From Paraburkholderia haematera (GTDB taxonomy: Bacteria; Pseudomonadota; Gammaproteobacteria; Burkholderiales; Burkholderiaceae), in assembly GCF_905220975.1 (NCBI RefSeq), contig NZ_CAJNBK010000031.1:1-63219 (forward strand): 63,219 nucleotides of DNA, written 5' to 3'. The notes beneath the pieces are model-generated. The model made no database searches and was not told the DNA's origin. It worked only from the letters and a program-made list of their open reading frames with translations. The position numbers were made by a program, and so were the translations under genes. Below are positions 34,286-42,129 of the stretch, piece by piece (position 1 is the stretch's first letter; each line of letters begins with the position of its first letter).

Positions 34286-35332
34286 TTAAGTCGTGGATGC
34301 CCTTAGCCGCTGAATGACTTCTCCATGGCCATCGTGTATCTCGACTTGGGCCAGTGCGCCGTTCACGAGCGAAAGCTGGGGCGGTACATGACCAATGTCC
34401 AGGTCGTACAGCACAGGGCACTGAAGATCGCCCAGCACCGATTGCAGCGCATCGATGTAGTTAAAGCTATCGGGTTGCAGGCTATCTGGTATTGCGTTGC
34501 GCCCCAGAAGTACTCCCGACACTCCCTCGAACCACCCATTCATTCGCAGGCTATGAAGAGCTCGCAGCACCTGGACCGGCTTCATTTCCGCGTTCTCCAG
34601 ATAGAGAAGCGTCCCGTCGGCTCCGCATGCCTTTATATAATCGGGCACATTGCCAAAGCGAGTTCCGGCAAGCCGCGAGATCGTATCGAGGCAACCTCCG
34701 ATCAATCGACCGTTGAGCGCAAGATCGGCTGGGCCGTCACCCAATCGTTTCCACTGCGTTTCTTCATCTAGAAGCGGGCCAAATTCGCCCGGCCAGCCCG
34801 CACCTTGGTGCTGATGATGTTTCGATGCGCTTTGAGCGAGCGTCGAGTCGGGTTTTGCTGTCAGTACATCCCAGACTGCAGCCGTTACCGCATCTGTATC
34901 GCTATATCCGAGCTCCATCAAATTCGGACCATGCAGCGTCGCCCAGCCTGCAATGGTGGTAAGGGGAAGATGTAGCGTACTGATATCCGAAAAGCCTGAA
35001 AACCATTTGGCCGGGACGTTCTCCAGCGCCCGAAAGTCGATAAGCGGAAGCAAATCCATCGCGAGTTCACCACCCCACGGCGGCATAACAGCCGCAACGT
35101 CGGGTGCCGTGAGAAATCGCATCAGCTCCGAAGCACGCTGTTCGCGCGCGGCGCTGGCAGACTTGTATTGCTGGCGAAGACATTCGCCCTCGACGACCCG
35201 ATAACCACGATGGCGTAGCGCATCGATTGCCCGATCGAGGCGCGGATGCAAAGGCGCAGGCACCCCGGATGAGGGTGCAGTTATCGCGATGAGATCACCA
35301 TGAACAAGCGGTTTTGGGAAGCGGATATTCAT
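34286..35332 (-). CDS. S66-family peptidase (LD-carboxypeptidase/MccF-like)
   Basis: A 348-residue serine peptidase. The nucleophile is S115 in GFSD (with WGGE at 86-89 before it), the Glu is E246 in YLENAEMKP, and His is H315 in DIGHVPPQ. These fit the Ser-Glu-His triad of family S66. The N-terminus DLIAITAPSSGVP is typical. Length and the extra loop around 160-195 fit MccF-like members, which cleave peptide-nucleotide antibiotics, as well as LD-carboxypeptidases of cell-wall recycling. The lack of an export signal fits a cytosolic enzyme. It stands alone. Confidence 0.9.
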   Translation of the reverse strand: MNIRFPKPLVHGDLIAITAPSSGVPAPLHPRLDRAIDALRHRGYRVVEGECLRQQYKSASAAREQRASELMRFLTAPDVAAVMPPWGGELAMDLLPLIDFRALENVPAKWFSGFSDISTLHLPLTTIAGWATLHGPNLMELGYSDTDAVTAAVWDVLTAKPDSTLAQSASKHHQHQGAGWPGEFGPLLDEETQWKRLGDGPADLALNGRLIGGCLDTISRLAGTRFGNVPDYIKACGADGTLLYLENAEMKPVQVLRALHSLRMNGWFEGVSGVLLGRNAIPDSLQPDSFNYIDALQSVLGDLQCPVLYDLDIGHVPPQLSLVNGALAQVEIHDGHGEVIQRLRASTT

Positions 35333-35648
35333 CGGTTTTATCTAAGCTACTTTTCGAGAGCATGCGAATACAGGAATTCGATATTCATTGTCGACGAACT
35401 ACACACTCATGTCGAACGACCGCAACTGACCGGTCGCGGCCTCGTGCCGCCAGCAAAACCAGTTCGCGGAGACTCAAGAGGCCCAATCACGTCGGAGTTG
35501 TACGACGTATCTCCTTGCTACCCAAACGAACAGGGCCCGTCTGTATCTACCACCGCCTTCATCGCCACAACGGCGAGATAGTCTGCCCACGTTGCCTGCG
35601 TCTCCAAGAAAACCAGCGGCGCAGCAGCCCAGTACACTCTAGCGCTTT
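35333..35648. other. intergenic region with repeat-like debris
   Basis: About 315 bases. Around 35395-35430 the sequence ATGTCGAACGACCGC resembles the leading part of the dispersed repeat (compare 41708-41767). No gene is supported. Confidence 0.45.
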
Positions 35649-36053
35649 CTACTGGGGGGAAGGCGGATTCAAAAGCTTACTCAACGGCTTCAGTGGGCCC
35701 ATTGGGAGGAGCGAGAATGTCATTAAGTGCGCTTTCCCCAAGGGAAGTGCCTCAAGCATTTCATGCGCTTGAGTTAGGTCCGTAACGTTCAGGATGAACG
35801 CCACCCCAGCCCGGTCTTGCAATGAATACCACTGGTCAATCTTGCCCTCGAGGTAGAGCTGCGCTGTCTCGCGAACTTCGGTCGGAAGAATGTGCTGGAC
35901 AAGTTGCATGTCCGTGCCCGGCGGAAAGGTGCCAATCGCCAATATCTTCGTGGTTGGCGTGGTGGGCATCGAAGTGGTTTGCGCCATGGAGACTCCAGCA
36001 GAAGCGACCAGCACAGAGGCTGCTGTCAAATTAAGAAGAAGGCGTTTCATCAT
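35649..36053 (-). CDS. exported muconolactone-isomerase-like protein
   Basis: A 134-residue protein with a signal peptide (MMKRLLLNLTAASVLVASAGVSMA) followed by a dimeric ferredoxin-like fold: LAIGTFPPGTDMQLVQHILPT, then KIDQWYSLQDRAGVAFILN, then EMLEALPLGKAHLMTFSLLP. This order matches muconolactone delta-isomerase-like/YciI-type proteins, which are normally cytosolic. Export is therefore unusual. The start ATG 36053 overlaps the stop of the methyltransferase gene (ATGATGA), so the two are translationally coupled. The role is unknown. Confidence 0.8.
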   Translation of the reverse strand: MMKRLLLNLTAASVLVASAGVSMAQTTSMPTTPTTKILAIGTFPPGTDMQLVQHILPTEVRETAQLYLEGKIDQWYSLQDRAGVAFILNVTDLTQAHEMLEALPLGKAHLMTFSLLPMGPLKPLSKLLNPPSPQ

Positions 36054-36868
36054 GCGGCTTCGAACACCGCAGTGAGAATGCCGAGTCGGTCTTCCTGGAG
36101 ATTTCGTCCCAGGTTGGTGGTAAGCTCTGCGAAGTCTGGTCCCATGACAACGCCGAGATTTGGTGAGGGCGGCGGCCCTGACGCACGCAGCTCGGCGAAC
36201 CAGGCCTTTGCTGCCTCGGTGTCATTTCGACATGTCAGCGTGCGGAAATCTGCTTGTTCGATCGCCTCGCGCGTTGCATTGGCCGTAAGGAGAAAGCTCG
36301 TTGTCGGCGTTCGCGCCCACGGAACGGGATAGTACGGCTCGCGGCCGTTTGCGACTACGTCGAACGTCGCGAATCTTCCGCCTGGTCTCAGCACGCGTCG
36401 GATCTCCCGGTATAGCCGGGCGCGCTCTGCAATGTTCATCGCCACGTGCTGCAGCAATACGGCGTCGAAACAGTTGCCGTCGAAGGGAAGGTCCAGCGCA
36501 CTGGCGGTATGGAACGACACGTGTTCGCTCTGCCCTGTGCGCTGGGTGAGATAGCGTGCAGCAACCACGAACGGCTCACTGAGGTCGATACCCGTCACCC
36601 GGCAGCCATAGGTTGCAGCCAGAAAACGGGCCGGCCCGCCAACGCCCGAACCAACGTCCAGCACCGACATGTCGGCGGAGATTCCGGCCAGTTGGGCAAG
36701 ATCGGCGGTGGCAGCAAGCCCGCGCGTGTGAAAGTGGTCGAGGGCGCCCAGTTGCTGTGGTGTGAGCAGCTGATCCTCCGGCCCAAGGACCGTGAGCGCG
36801 ATCTTCAGCCGCTCGGTCAGGCCGGTCGCGCGATAGTGGTCGCGCACGCCATCAAGTGCATCAGTCAT
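36050..36868 (-). CDS. class I SAM-dependent methyltransferase
   Basis: A 272-residue methyltransferase. VLDVGSGVGGPARF (69-82) is motif I, VTGIDLSEPF motif II, and DAVLLQHVAMNI motif IV. RRVLRPGGRFATFDVV is the conserved motif after strand 5. The overall pattern is that of sarcosine/dimethylglycine or UbiE-like enzymes with a capping insertion. ATG 36868 follows GAGGATTCTGC. It is the first gene of an operon with the exported isomerase-like protein. Substrate unknown. Confidence 0.92.
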   Translation of the reverse strand: MTDALDGVRDHYRATGLTERLKIALTVLGPEDQLLTPQQLGALDHFHTRGLAATADLAQLAGISADMSVLDVGSGVGGPARFLAATYGCRVTGIDLSEPFVVAARYLTQRTGQSEHVSFHTASALDLPFDGNCFDAVLLQHVAMNIAERARLYREIRRVLRPGGRFATFDVVANGREPYYPVPWARTPTTSFLLTANATREAIEQADFRTLTCRNDTEAAKAWFAELRASGPPPSPNLGVVMGPDFAELTTNLGRNLQEDRLGILTAVFEAA

Positions 36869-36926
36869 TGCAGAATCCTCACTCGTGAATTACTGGTGCC
36901 AAGGTATCAGCGATTTTCGCGAGCGA

Positions 36927-37247
36927 CTATTCATCACAATGTTGACGGGCTATGAAGGAGAACTTCACAGTCAGGTAGGGCGTGCGCGACGGCGGGGAGG
37001 TGTTTCTGAGCTTTGCCCAGTTGCCTGAGCCGCTGGCAGCTGTTGGGTTAAGAGCTGGCGAACTGGTAACTGTGTAAAGGGTTTGGCCGATACGACGCCC
37101 TGCTAGATTTTTACCTTCGAAAATTTCTTCGTGTGAATGCAATATTCCTTCGGCAACATGGGCATCTAGTCGTGCCTTCATCCTGACGGAAGTCGGGTCG
37201 GTGCTATCGAAGTCTATAAAAGCAAAAAGCTTTCTCCCTTGCACCAT
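36927..37247 (-). CDS. small hypothetical protein
   Basis: A 106-residue frame from ATG 37247 with no ribosome site. It contains KLFAFIDFDSTDPTSVRMKARLDAHVAEG, which looks protein-like, then a Ser/Pro-rich tail. I recognise no family. It could be a small real gene or a chance frame; its codon use is mildly typical. Confidence 0.35.
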   Translation of the reverse strand: MVQGRKLFAFIDFDSTDPTSVRMKARLDAHVAEGILHSHEEIFEGKNLAGRRIGQTLYTVTSSPALNPTAASGSGNWAKLRNTSPPSRTPYLTVKFSFIARQHCDE

Positions 37248-37337
37248 CAAGGCAAGTTAAAACCAGTGTGCACAGATTTCCCAACAGCGGCCGTTCATCA
37301 TTGGAGAAGTACATCTCCCACATCAAACTACACGACA

Positions 37338-37496
37338 ATGAACGCGCAAGAGTTCGACGAGTTGTTCGAAGAAACTGTCGCCATCCGCATCACGTCGGCC
37401 GCAGGGGCGCTCGCAGCCGGCGGGTTGCTAGCGGCCATCATGCACTCGCTCAGAGGCACTAACCGAATCTCGGTCAGATCACCAGCACGCGTTTAG
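37338..37496 (+). CDS. very small putative membrane protein
   Basis: A 52-residue frame: MNAQEFDELFEETVAI then a hydrophobic helix (SAAGALAAGGLLAAIM) and a basic tail. Charge and helix pattern fit a single-pass membrane peptide. There is no clear ribosome site and no family match. Confidence 0.35.
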   Translation: MNAQEFDELFEETVAIRITSAAGALAAGGLLAAIMHSLRGTNRISVRSPARV

Positions 37497-37535
37497 CGAT
37501 GCGCGTGGCCGCTGTGACTTTGTCGTGAGGCGCCG

Positions 37536-38135
37536 CTATTTGAACTTGACGAGATCCTTGAAGATCAGCTGACCCCAGGTATTCCCCCTGCCTTGGACAA
37601 GCGAGCCGCCATCCTTGAGCGGTCCTAGCGCAATCGGCGCGAAACCGAGTTGCTCGGCCAAAGCAGCGACCGGTGCCACCGCATTCTCGTCATCGCTCGA
37701 CAAAAACACGACGCGGCTGCCGCCATTCACGCTCGGATCAGCGGCCAGAAGGGCAGCGGGCAGATGGTTAAAGCCCTTTACGAACCTGGCGCCGGTAAAC
37801 GCTTTGGCAACAACCGCGGCCGGCGGCTGACCTTCCAGGTCTTCAACGGGAACACCGAAAGCATTTGTCGTGTCGATGATCGTCTTGCCCTGCCAGGTTG
37901 TGATCTGCTCCGCGACTTCGCGATGCTCCCAAAACGGAACCGCAAGAAAGATCGTGTCGGACGCGATTGCATCCTGCAGCGTCCCGGGTACAACGGTGGG
38001 GCCGATCGCTTGTGCCCGCTGCATCAACGTCTCGGGAGGGCGCCGGCTGGCGACGGTCACATCGATGTTCTTTCTTGCAAATGCTCGGGCGAGTGCCTGG
38101 CCTACCGCGCCAAAGCCAATAATCGAATAGCTCAT
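37536..38135 (-). CDS. NADPH-dependent F420-reductase-like oxidoreductase
   Basis: A 199-residue Rossmann protein with the dinucleotide loop IIGFGAVGQALARAF (5-19), S/R residues after strand 2 (VASRRPPE) fitting NADPH, LAVPFWEH in the middle and KGFNHLPAALLA typical of the F420_oxidored/YqcI-like group. ATG 38135 follows GGAGAGTTCGC. It is the second gene after the SDR at 38974, 104 bases apart, and may be in the same TetR-controlled unit. Burkholderiaceae usually lack F420, so NADPH with an unknown acceptor is likely. Confidence 0.88.
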   Translation of the reverse strand: MSYSIIGFGAVGQALARAFARKNIDVTVASRRPPETLMQRAQAIGPTVVPGTLQDAIASDTIFLAVPFWEHREVAEQITTWQGKTIIDTTNAFGVPVEDLEGQPPAAVVAKAFTGARFVKGFNHLPAALLAADPSVNGGSRVVFLSSDDENAVAPVAALAEQLGFAPIALGPLKDGGSLVQGRGNTWGQLIFKDLVKFK

Positions 38136-38239
38136 GCGAACTCTCCATTCGGTGTTGATCAGGATTCCATATTTATAGACGCAACTCGAATCATCTTCGT
38201 CGAGTTGACAGGTCCTTCTACACGCTTATCGGCGCGATT

Positions 38240-38974
38240 TCAGATGGCCGAGAAGCCGCCGTCGACAGACAACTCCACCCCATTCACGAAGCTCGAATCG
38301 TCTGAAGCAAGAAACAGCGCGACCGTCGCAATTTCATCAGGACGACCCATCTTTCCCCGCGGGATCAGGGATTCGAACATCCGCTTCGCCTCCTCGGTGA
38401 GAACCTGGTCCTGCATCGGTGTGGCGATCGGCCCCGGGCTCAGCACGTTCACCCGGATATTCCTGCCCTTGAGTTCGTTAAGCCAAGTGCGTGCGAATGA
38501 GCGCAACGCCGCCTTGCTCGCCGCATACACGCCATAACCAGGAAAACCTTTCACCGAAGCAACTGACCCGGTCATGAAGATCGATCCGCCATCGTTGAAC
38601 AGCGGCAACGCCTTCTGAACCGCAAACAGCGTTCCGCGCGTATTCAGACCGAAGGTCGCATCGAAGTGCTGCTCGGTAATCTCGCCCAGAGGGACGGCTT
38701 CGCCCGTGCCTGCGCTCGCGAACAGGATGTCGATCTTGCCCTTTTCCCGCTTGACTGTATCGAACAGGCGGTCGAGGTCGTCGAGATTGGCCGAGTCGCC
38801 GCGCACGCCGGTCACGTTCCGGCCAATCAGCTTGACGGCCTCGTCGAGCGCCTCCTGCCTCCGGCCCGTGATGAAAACATAGGCGCCTTCTTCAACGAAC
38901 CGCTTGGCGCTCGCCAGCGCCATGCCGCTCGATCCACCCGTGATGACTGCAACCTTACCCTCAAGCTTTCCCAT
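38240..38974 (-). CDS. short-chain dehydrogenase/reductase with atypical motifs
   Basis: A 244-residue SDR. ATG 38974 follows AAAGGAGATGTC, a near-ideal ribosome site. The cofactor loop is TGGSSGMA (12-19) instead of the usual G-I-G, and the NNAG motif is ASAG (86-89). S137, Y150 and K154 are kept. RR at 38-39 favours NADP(H). The ending LFLASDDSSFVNGVELSVDGG is classic. This variant group is common in TetR-paired SDRs. It is divergent from the TetR gene at 39104 with two operators between. Confidence 0.92.
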   Translation of the reverse strand: MGKLEGKVAVITGGSSGMALASAKRFVEEGAYVFITGRRQEALDEAVKLIGRNVTGVRGDSANLDDLDRLFDTVKREKGKIDILFASAGTGEAVPLGEITEQHFDATFGLNTRGTLFAVQKALPLFNDGGSIFMTGSVASVKGFPGYGVYAASKAALRSFARTWLNELKGRNIRVNVLSPGPIATPMQDQVLTEEAKRMFESLIPRGKMGRPDEIATVALFLASDDSSFVNGVELSVDGGFSAI

Positions 38975-39039
38975 GACATCTCCTTTCGTGGTGTCGGACA
39001 GCGTCTCTGTTCCCATTTGGACAAATGCGCTGTATCTTA

Positions 39040-39054
39040 TGGATCACTGATCCA
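39040..39054. promoter_or_regulatory. TetR operator 1
   Basis: TGGATCA-C-TGATCCA, a perfect 15-base palindrome between the SDR and the divergent TetR gene. Confidence 0.8.
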
Positions 39055-39071
39055 GATCCTGATTGGAATAT

Positions 39072-39088
39072 ATGGATCACCGATCCAT
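39072..39088. promoter_or_regulatory. TetR operator 2
   Basis: ATGGATC-ACC-GATCCAT. It shares the GGATCA/GATCC core with operator 1; the centres are 33 bases apart, about three helical turns, so two dimers could bind the same face of DNA. Confidence 0.8.
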
Positions 39089-39103
39089 TTGTCAAGAAAA
39101 GCC

Positions 39104-39682
39104 ATGCGAGCCGACGCCAGAAAAAATTACAGCCATCTCCTTGCAGTCGCGCGTGACGTCGTCACCGAACATGGTGCCGATGCGTCCATGCGAGATATCG
39201 CCCGCCGGGCCGACGTCGGGTTGGCCACACTATTTCGCCATTTCCCGACACGAGAAGCCTTGTTCGAAGCGTTGCTGCGCATGAACGTGGACGAACTGAT
39301 ACAGCAGGCAGCCGAACTCGAAACGTCGAATCCACCTGACGAAGCGCTGGTGTCCTGGTTTCGCGAAGGGGTTGCATTCGTTCGTAGCTATAACGGTATT
39401 TGCGCCTTGTTTGCGACCGCGCACGCGGACCCGGACTCCGCGCTTCACGCTTCGAGCACAGCGCTGCGTTCAGCGGGCGCGCGACTACTGCTCCGCGCTC
39501 AGGCTGAGGGAACGGCGCGCGCCGATATGGATGGGGTCGACCTGTTCGCCCTGATGTCGGCGCTCGGCTGGCTCGTCGGCCAGCCCGGATTCGCGCCACG
39601 GGGGGATCATCTCTTTCACGTTATTACGAGCGCCATCCTGACAAATCAGCCGCGCAACGATGTCAAGAAGGTAGCGTGTTGA
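39104..39682 (+). CDS. TetR-family regulator
   Basis: A 192-residue repressor. ATG 39104 gives MRADARKNYSHLLAVARDVV, and the helix-turn-helix SMRDIARRADVGLATLFRHF is complete. The C-terminal domain (GVAFVRSYNGICALFATAH, then LFALMSALGWLVGQPGF) matches the SACE_7040-like group. It is divergent from the SDR at 38974, with two palindromic operators between, so autorepression and SDR repression are likely. The ribosome site AAGAAAAG is weak. Confidence 0.92.
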   Translation: MRADARKNYSHLLAVARDVVTEHGADASMRDIARRADVGLATLFRHFPTREALFEALLRMNVDELIQQAAELETSNPPDEALVSWFREGVAFVRSYNGICALFATAHADPDSALHASSTALRSAGARLLLRAQAEGTARADMDGVDLFALMSALGWLVGQPGFAPRGDHLFHVITSAILTNQPRNDVKKVAC

Positions 39683-39805
39683 ATCAGATCGGCGACGCAT
39701 ACTTTCCTACCAGGAAAAGCTTCGGGGATCCGAACCAGACGGCGGAAAGCCGACTGGAGCCGACACTCGAATGGCCATTACCGCACTTGATCGATTGGCA
39801 GCTCC

Positions 39806-39846
39806 TGGCCGCACTGCGACGGATGACGACTGTCTCAGGTCGACCC
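39806..39846 (+). repeat. dispersed intergenic repeat, copy B
   Basis: TGGCCGCACTGCGACGG, then GATGACGACTG, then TCTCAGGTCGACCC. It differs from copy C (41708-41767) at a few positions only and lies 2 kb from it, on the same strand. Non-coding. Confidence 0.75.
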
Positions 39847-39939
39847 GAAGCCGACCTTCGCGCGTCTCAATTGCGGTCACTCATGCATTGCTTGCCGCGC
39901 GCTCTGCTTGCTGGCCGATGTCAGCGCCCCTTGCCCTCG

Positions 39940-40371
39940 TTAGTAAGAGCTAATGTCCTCCAAAGACAAGACCAGGCGAGGATCAGCCTCGTTAGTTTCA
40001 AAGATTACGAAATTGGCGCACAAGTTGCTCCATTTTCCATTTAGCGGCAGGTCGTAGTCGATGGCTGCCCACGGTCTGGTTGAATTTGGCTTATACCGAG
40101 TGACAATCTGTCGAGGCTGTGGGTTACCACCGATGGTCTATGCTTTCTCCGTGACGCGAAAATCGTCGACACCGGGAAAGAATGTGGAGGAGCGATATTG
40201 TCGGATTTCCCGGCGAATACATTCTGCAGGCGGCTCACCGAACGCCACGGCATACCCGAGAGCCGAAGCAACGGTTTCATACTCTTGCTTGGCAAGAAGG
40301 TCTATCCAATTGCCGGCGATTTCCAACAATTGGCTATCAGTCGCGTATCGAGGCACAAAGATCTTATCCAT
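39940..40371 (-). pseudogene. small immunity-like protein gene with an in-frame amber codon
   Basis: ATG 40371 (GGGAGGAC upstream) opens a frame giving MDKIFVPRYATDSQLLEIAG, then FGEPPAECIRREIRQYRSS and DDFRVTEKA, followed by TAG at 40138-40140. The same frame continues without further stops for 65 codons: GGNPQPRQIVTRYKP, DYDLPLNGKWSNL, DPRLVLSLEDISS, then TAA at 39940-39942. Both halves read as one coherent 143-codon protein of the kind found near polymorphic toxins (DUF7668-like by recollection). A single CAG-to-TAG type change explains it. It could be a fresh pseudogene or need amber suppression. Confidence 0.75.
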
Positions 40372-40415
40372 GTCCTCCCTCTTTTTGGTGGCCCCGTCAG
40401 AATTGCCCGTCGCCC

Positions 40416-41165
40416 TCAGGGTGTTACATTACGAGCTGCTGCCTCGAAAAGCGTTTTGTCACGCGTGACTAAGAATAAACCGGGTGTACCTGAACCGAGC
40501 ACATGCAGAGGCTCCAACTTGATGACCTGCCTCCAGAATTCTTCCGTGTACGTGTCATCGACGTTGAGCGGACTAAACCCTAAACGATTTACGAAATTTG
40601 CATGGGGCTCAAGTTTTAGCAGCCTATCGTACACGTACCACTCGTCAAAGCCTGGCATCGGAAGCTGAGATATCACCTTGACTAACGGACTGACCGCGAG
40701 TGCGCCGATCTTTGACCATCCTGCCGTGAATTCCTCATCGGTCGGCGCATATGGGCCGCTGTCACAACTTGCGATTGCAACATATCGCCCGAGCACTAAT
40801 TCTGGATAGCATAGAACCAAGTCCTCGATAGCCCCGTCAGTCCCGTCGTTCCATTCGACAATTCGATAACCGGCACGTTCGCCTGTTCGCGTTACTCTCT
40901 CCTCGCCCTCGTCCGTCAGATTATCGATCATCTTTTCTAGTAATGCCCGCACATGTGCTTCCGCTTCTTCGCGCGTGCCCTCGAAGTCCAACCTACTAGC
41001 GCCATTTCCGAATCGACAATCAGTTGCCTCCTGCACTACTTCGTAGCCGAATATAAATGTTCCGTCGTTGCGCTGATATATGTGAAACCCAACTTCGTAC
41101 GTCAGGCCGTGCGCATTTTGTCGCACATACTGAAACGTCTGATCGTATCCGGCCTGGAGTTTCAT
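40416..41165 (-). CDS. hypothetical protein in a possible immunity cluster
   Basis: A 249-residue cytosolic protein. ATG 41165 follows GGGGAAAA. It is acidic with an alpha/beta look: TYEVGFHIYQRNDGTFIFGYE, then AEAHVRALLEKMIDNL, RIVEWNDGTDGAIEDLVLCY, and a C-terminal region PGFDEWYVYDRLLKLE with LGSGTPGLFLVTRDKTLFE. I do not recognise a family. It lies 44 bases upstream of the amber-interrupted gene on the same strand, and a second small protein lies beyond it. No toxin gene is present. Orphan immunity proteins of Rhs/CDI systems often look like this, but the link is inference. Confidence 0.6.
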   Translation of the reverse strand: MKLQAGYDQTFQYVRQNAHGLTYEVGFHIYQRNDGTFIFGYEVVQEATDCRFGNGASRLDFEGTREEAEAHVRALLEKMIDNLTDEGEERVTRTGERAGYRIVEWNDGTDGAIEDLVLCYPELVLGRYVAIASCDSGPYAPTDEEFTAGWSKIGALAVSPLVKVISQLPMPGFDEWYVYDRLLKLEPHANFVNRLGFSPLNVDDTYTEEFWRQVIKLEPLHVLGSGTPGLFLVTRDKTLFEAAARNVTP

Positions 41166-41338
41166 CTGGTTTTCCCCATTCGACAGTAATTGAGAATCAC
41201 GATCTGGATTTCTGTGCAGCTCCGTGCAGAACGGTCAGGAAGCGACGCGGAGCTTATTGGCGCCGCTGAGCGCCGTCTTGGTTGCAGCCGGCCCGGAGAC
41301 GAATCGCCGCCGCATAGATAATGAGTTGAAGTTTGCCG

Positions 41339-41623
41339 CTACCGAGGCCTGTAGATCATAGTCTTCCAATCCAGCAGCAGCTCGGCGACGTGTTTTGAAT
41401 GCTCACCGTTCTCCTGCAATCCCATTCTCTCGGTCGCGACCGTGTCCAGATATCCTGCGACGGACGATGCGTCTGCTCCTTCTTGCAACATGGCGAACAC
41501 CTTCGGCAGATATCCTTGATACTCATCGCGTGCCACCGGGCTTTGTGCAATCCCGATCGGGTCCCAGACGTAGTACAAGACTTCGTCCACTCGTCGGTAC
41601 AACTCCAGGTCGGCGTCGGTCAA
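41339..41623 (-). CDS. small DUF1871-like protein, possible immunity protein
   Basis: A 94-residue helical protein, probably starting at TTG 41623 with GGAACGA upstream. It contains ELYRRVDEVLYYVWDPIGIA, then YQGYLPKVFAMLQEGA and SSVAGYLDTVATERMGL, ending in HVAELLLDWKTMIY. The 'vDEvLyyvWDPIGI' opening is typical of small proteins recurring in toxin-immunity arrays and polymorphic-toxin regions. It belongs to the same minus-strand group as the genes at 39940 and 40416. Confidence 0.7.
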   Translation of the reverse strand: MTDADLELYRRVDEVLYYVWDPIGIAQSPVARDEYQGYLPKVFAMLQEGADASSVAGYLDTVATERMGLQENGEHSKHVAELLLDWKTMIYRPR

Positions 41624-41707
41624 TTGTCGTTCCGCAGGTGGCTCATACGTTTCGCGTCACGGTCAATGACCAAAGACAGTAACTCAATTGTCAACGATCT
41701 GGATGCT

Positions 41708-41767
41708 GATGTCGAACGGCCGCTTGTGGCCAAACTGCGACGGACGACGACCGTCTCAGGTCAACCC
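41708..41767 (+). repeat. dispersed intergenic repeat, copy C (most complete)
   Basis: GATGTCGAACGGCCGCTTG, then TGGCCAAACTGCGACGG, then ACGACGACCGTCTCAGGTC and AACCC. The leading GTCGAA(C/T)GxCCGC unit also occurs near 18060, 24747 and 35400. Intergenic and non-coding. Confidence 0.75.
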
Positions 41768-41866
41768 TGAACGGACCCTCGATACTCTCGCGAGCGAACA
41801 CTCACCATTGATCTACTCCGACTCGCGACCGACAGGCAGGTTTATATTTCCGCATAGGACAACAGA

Positions 41867-42085
41867 CTAGTCATCGCTTGCGCAAAGGTCGAATTCGTGG
41901 CCGTCTGGACTAACAAGGACAATACTCTTCACGGCCTCGTCATTTAACCCATCGAGAACGACTGTCGCCCCGCCAGCCTTGGCGCGATTCAGAAAGGTAT
42001 GCGAGGTAGGCACATCGAATTCGAACGCCGGTATTGGCTCCAAGAAATAGATGCGTGCTGGTTCTGGAAAGGAAAGCGATGCCAA
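41867..42085 (-). CDS. short frame, possible C-terminal VOC fragment
   Basis: A 72-codon frame. The middle and end (FLNRAKAGGATVVLDGLNDE, then VLVSPDGHEFDLC) resemble the last beta-alpha-beta-beta-beta unit of a glyoxalase-type protein with a DPDGHE-like turn. The first unit is missing and the only start is TTG, so it may be a relic. Confidence 0.35.
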   Translation of the reverse strand: MASLSFPEPARIYFLEPIPAFEFDVPTSHTFLNRAKAGGATVVLDGLNDEAVKSIVLVSPDGHEFDLCASDD

Positions 42086-42129
42086 TCTAAACTGCGGTGC
42101 CGTCTATATACCAAGGACACCTGCTGCCA

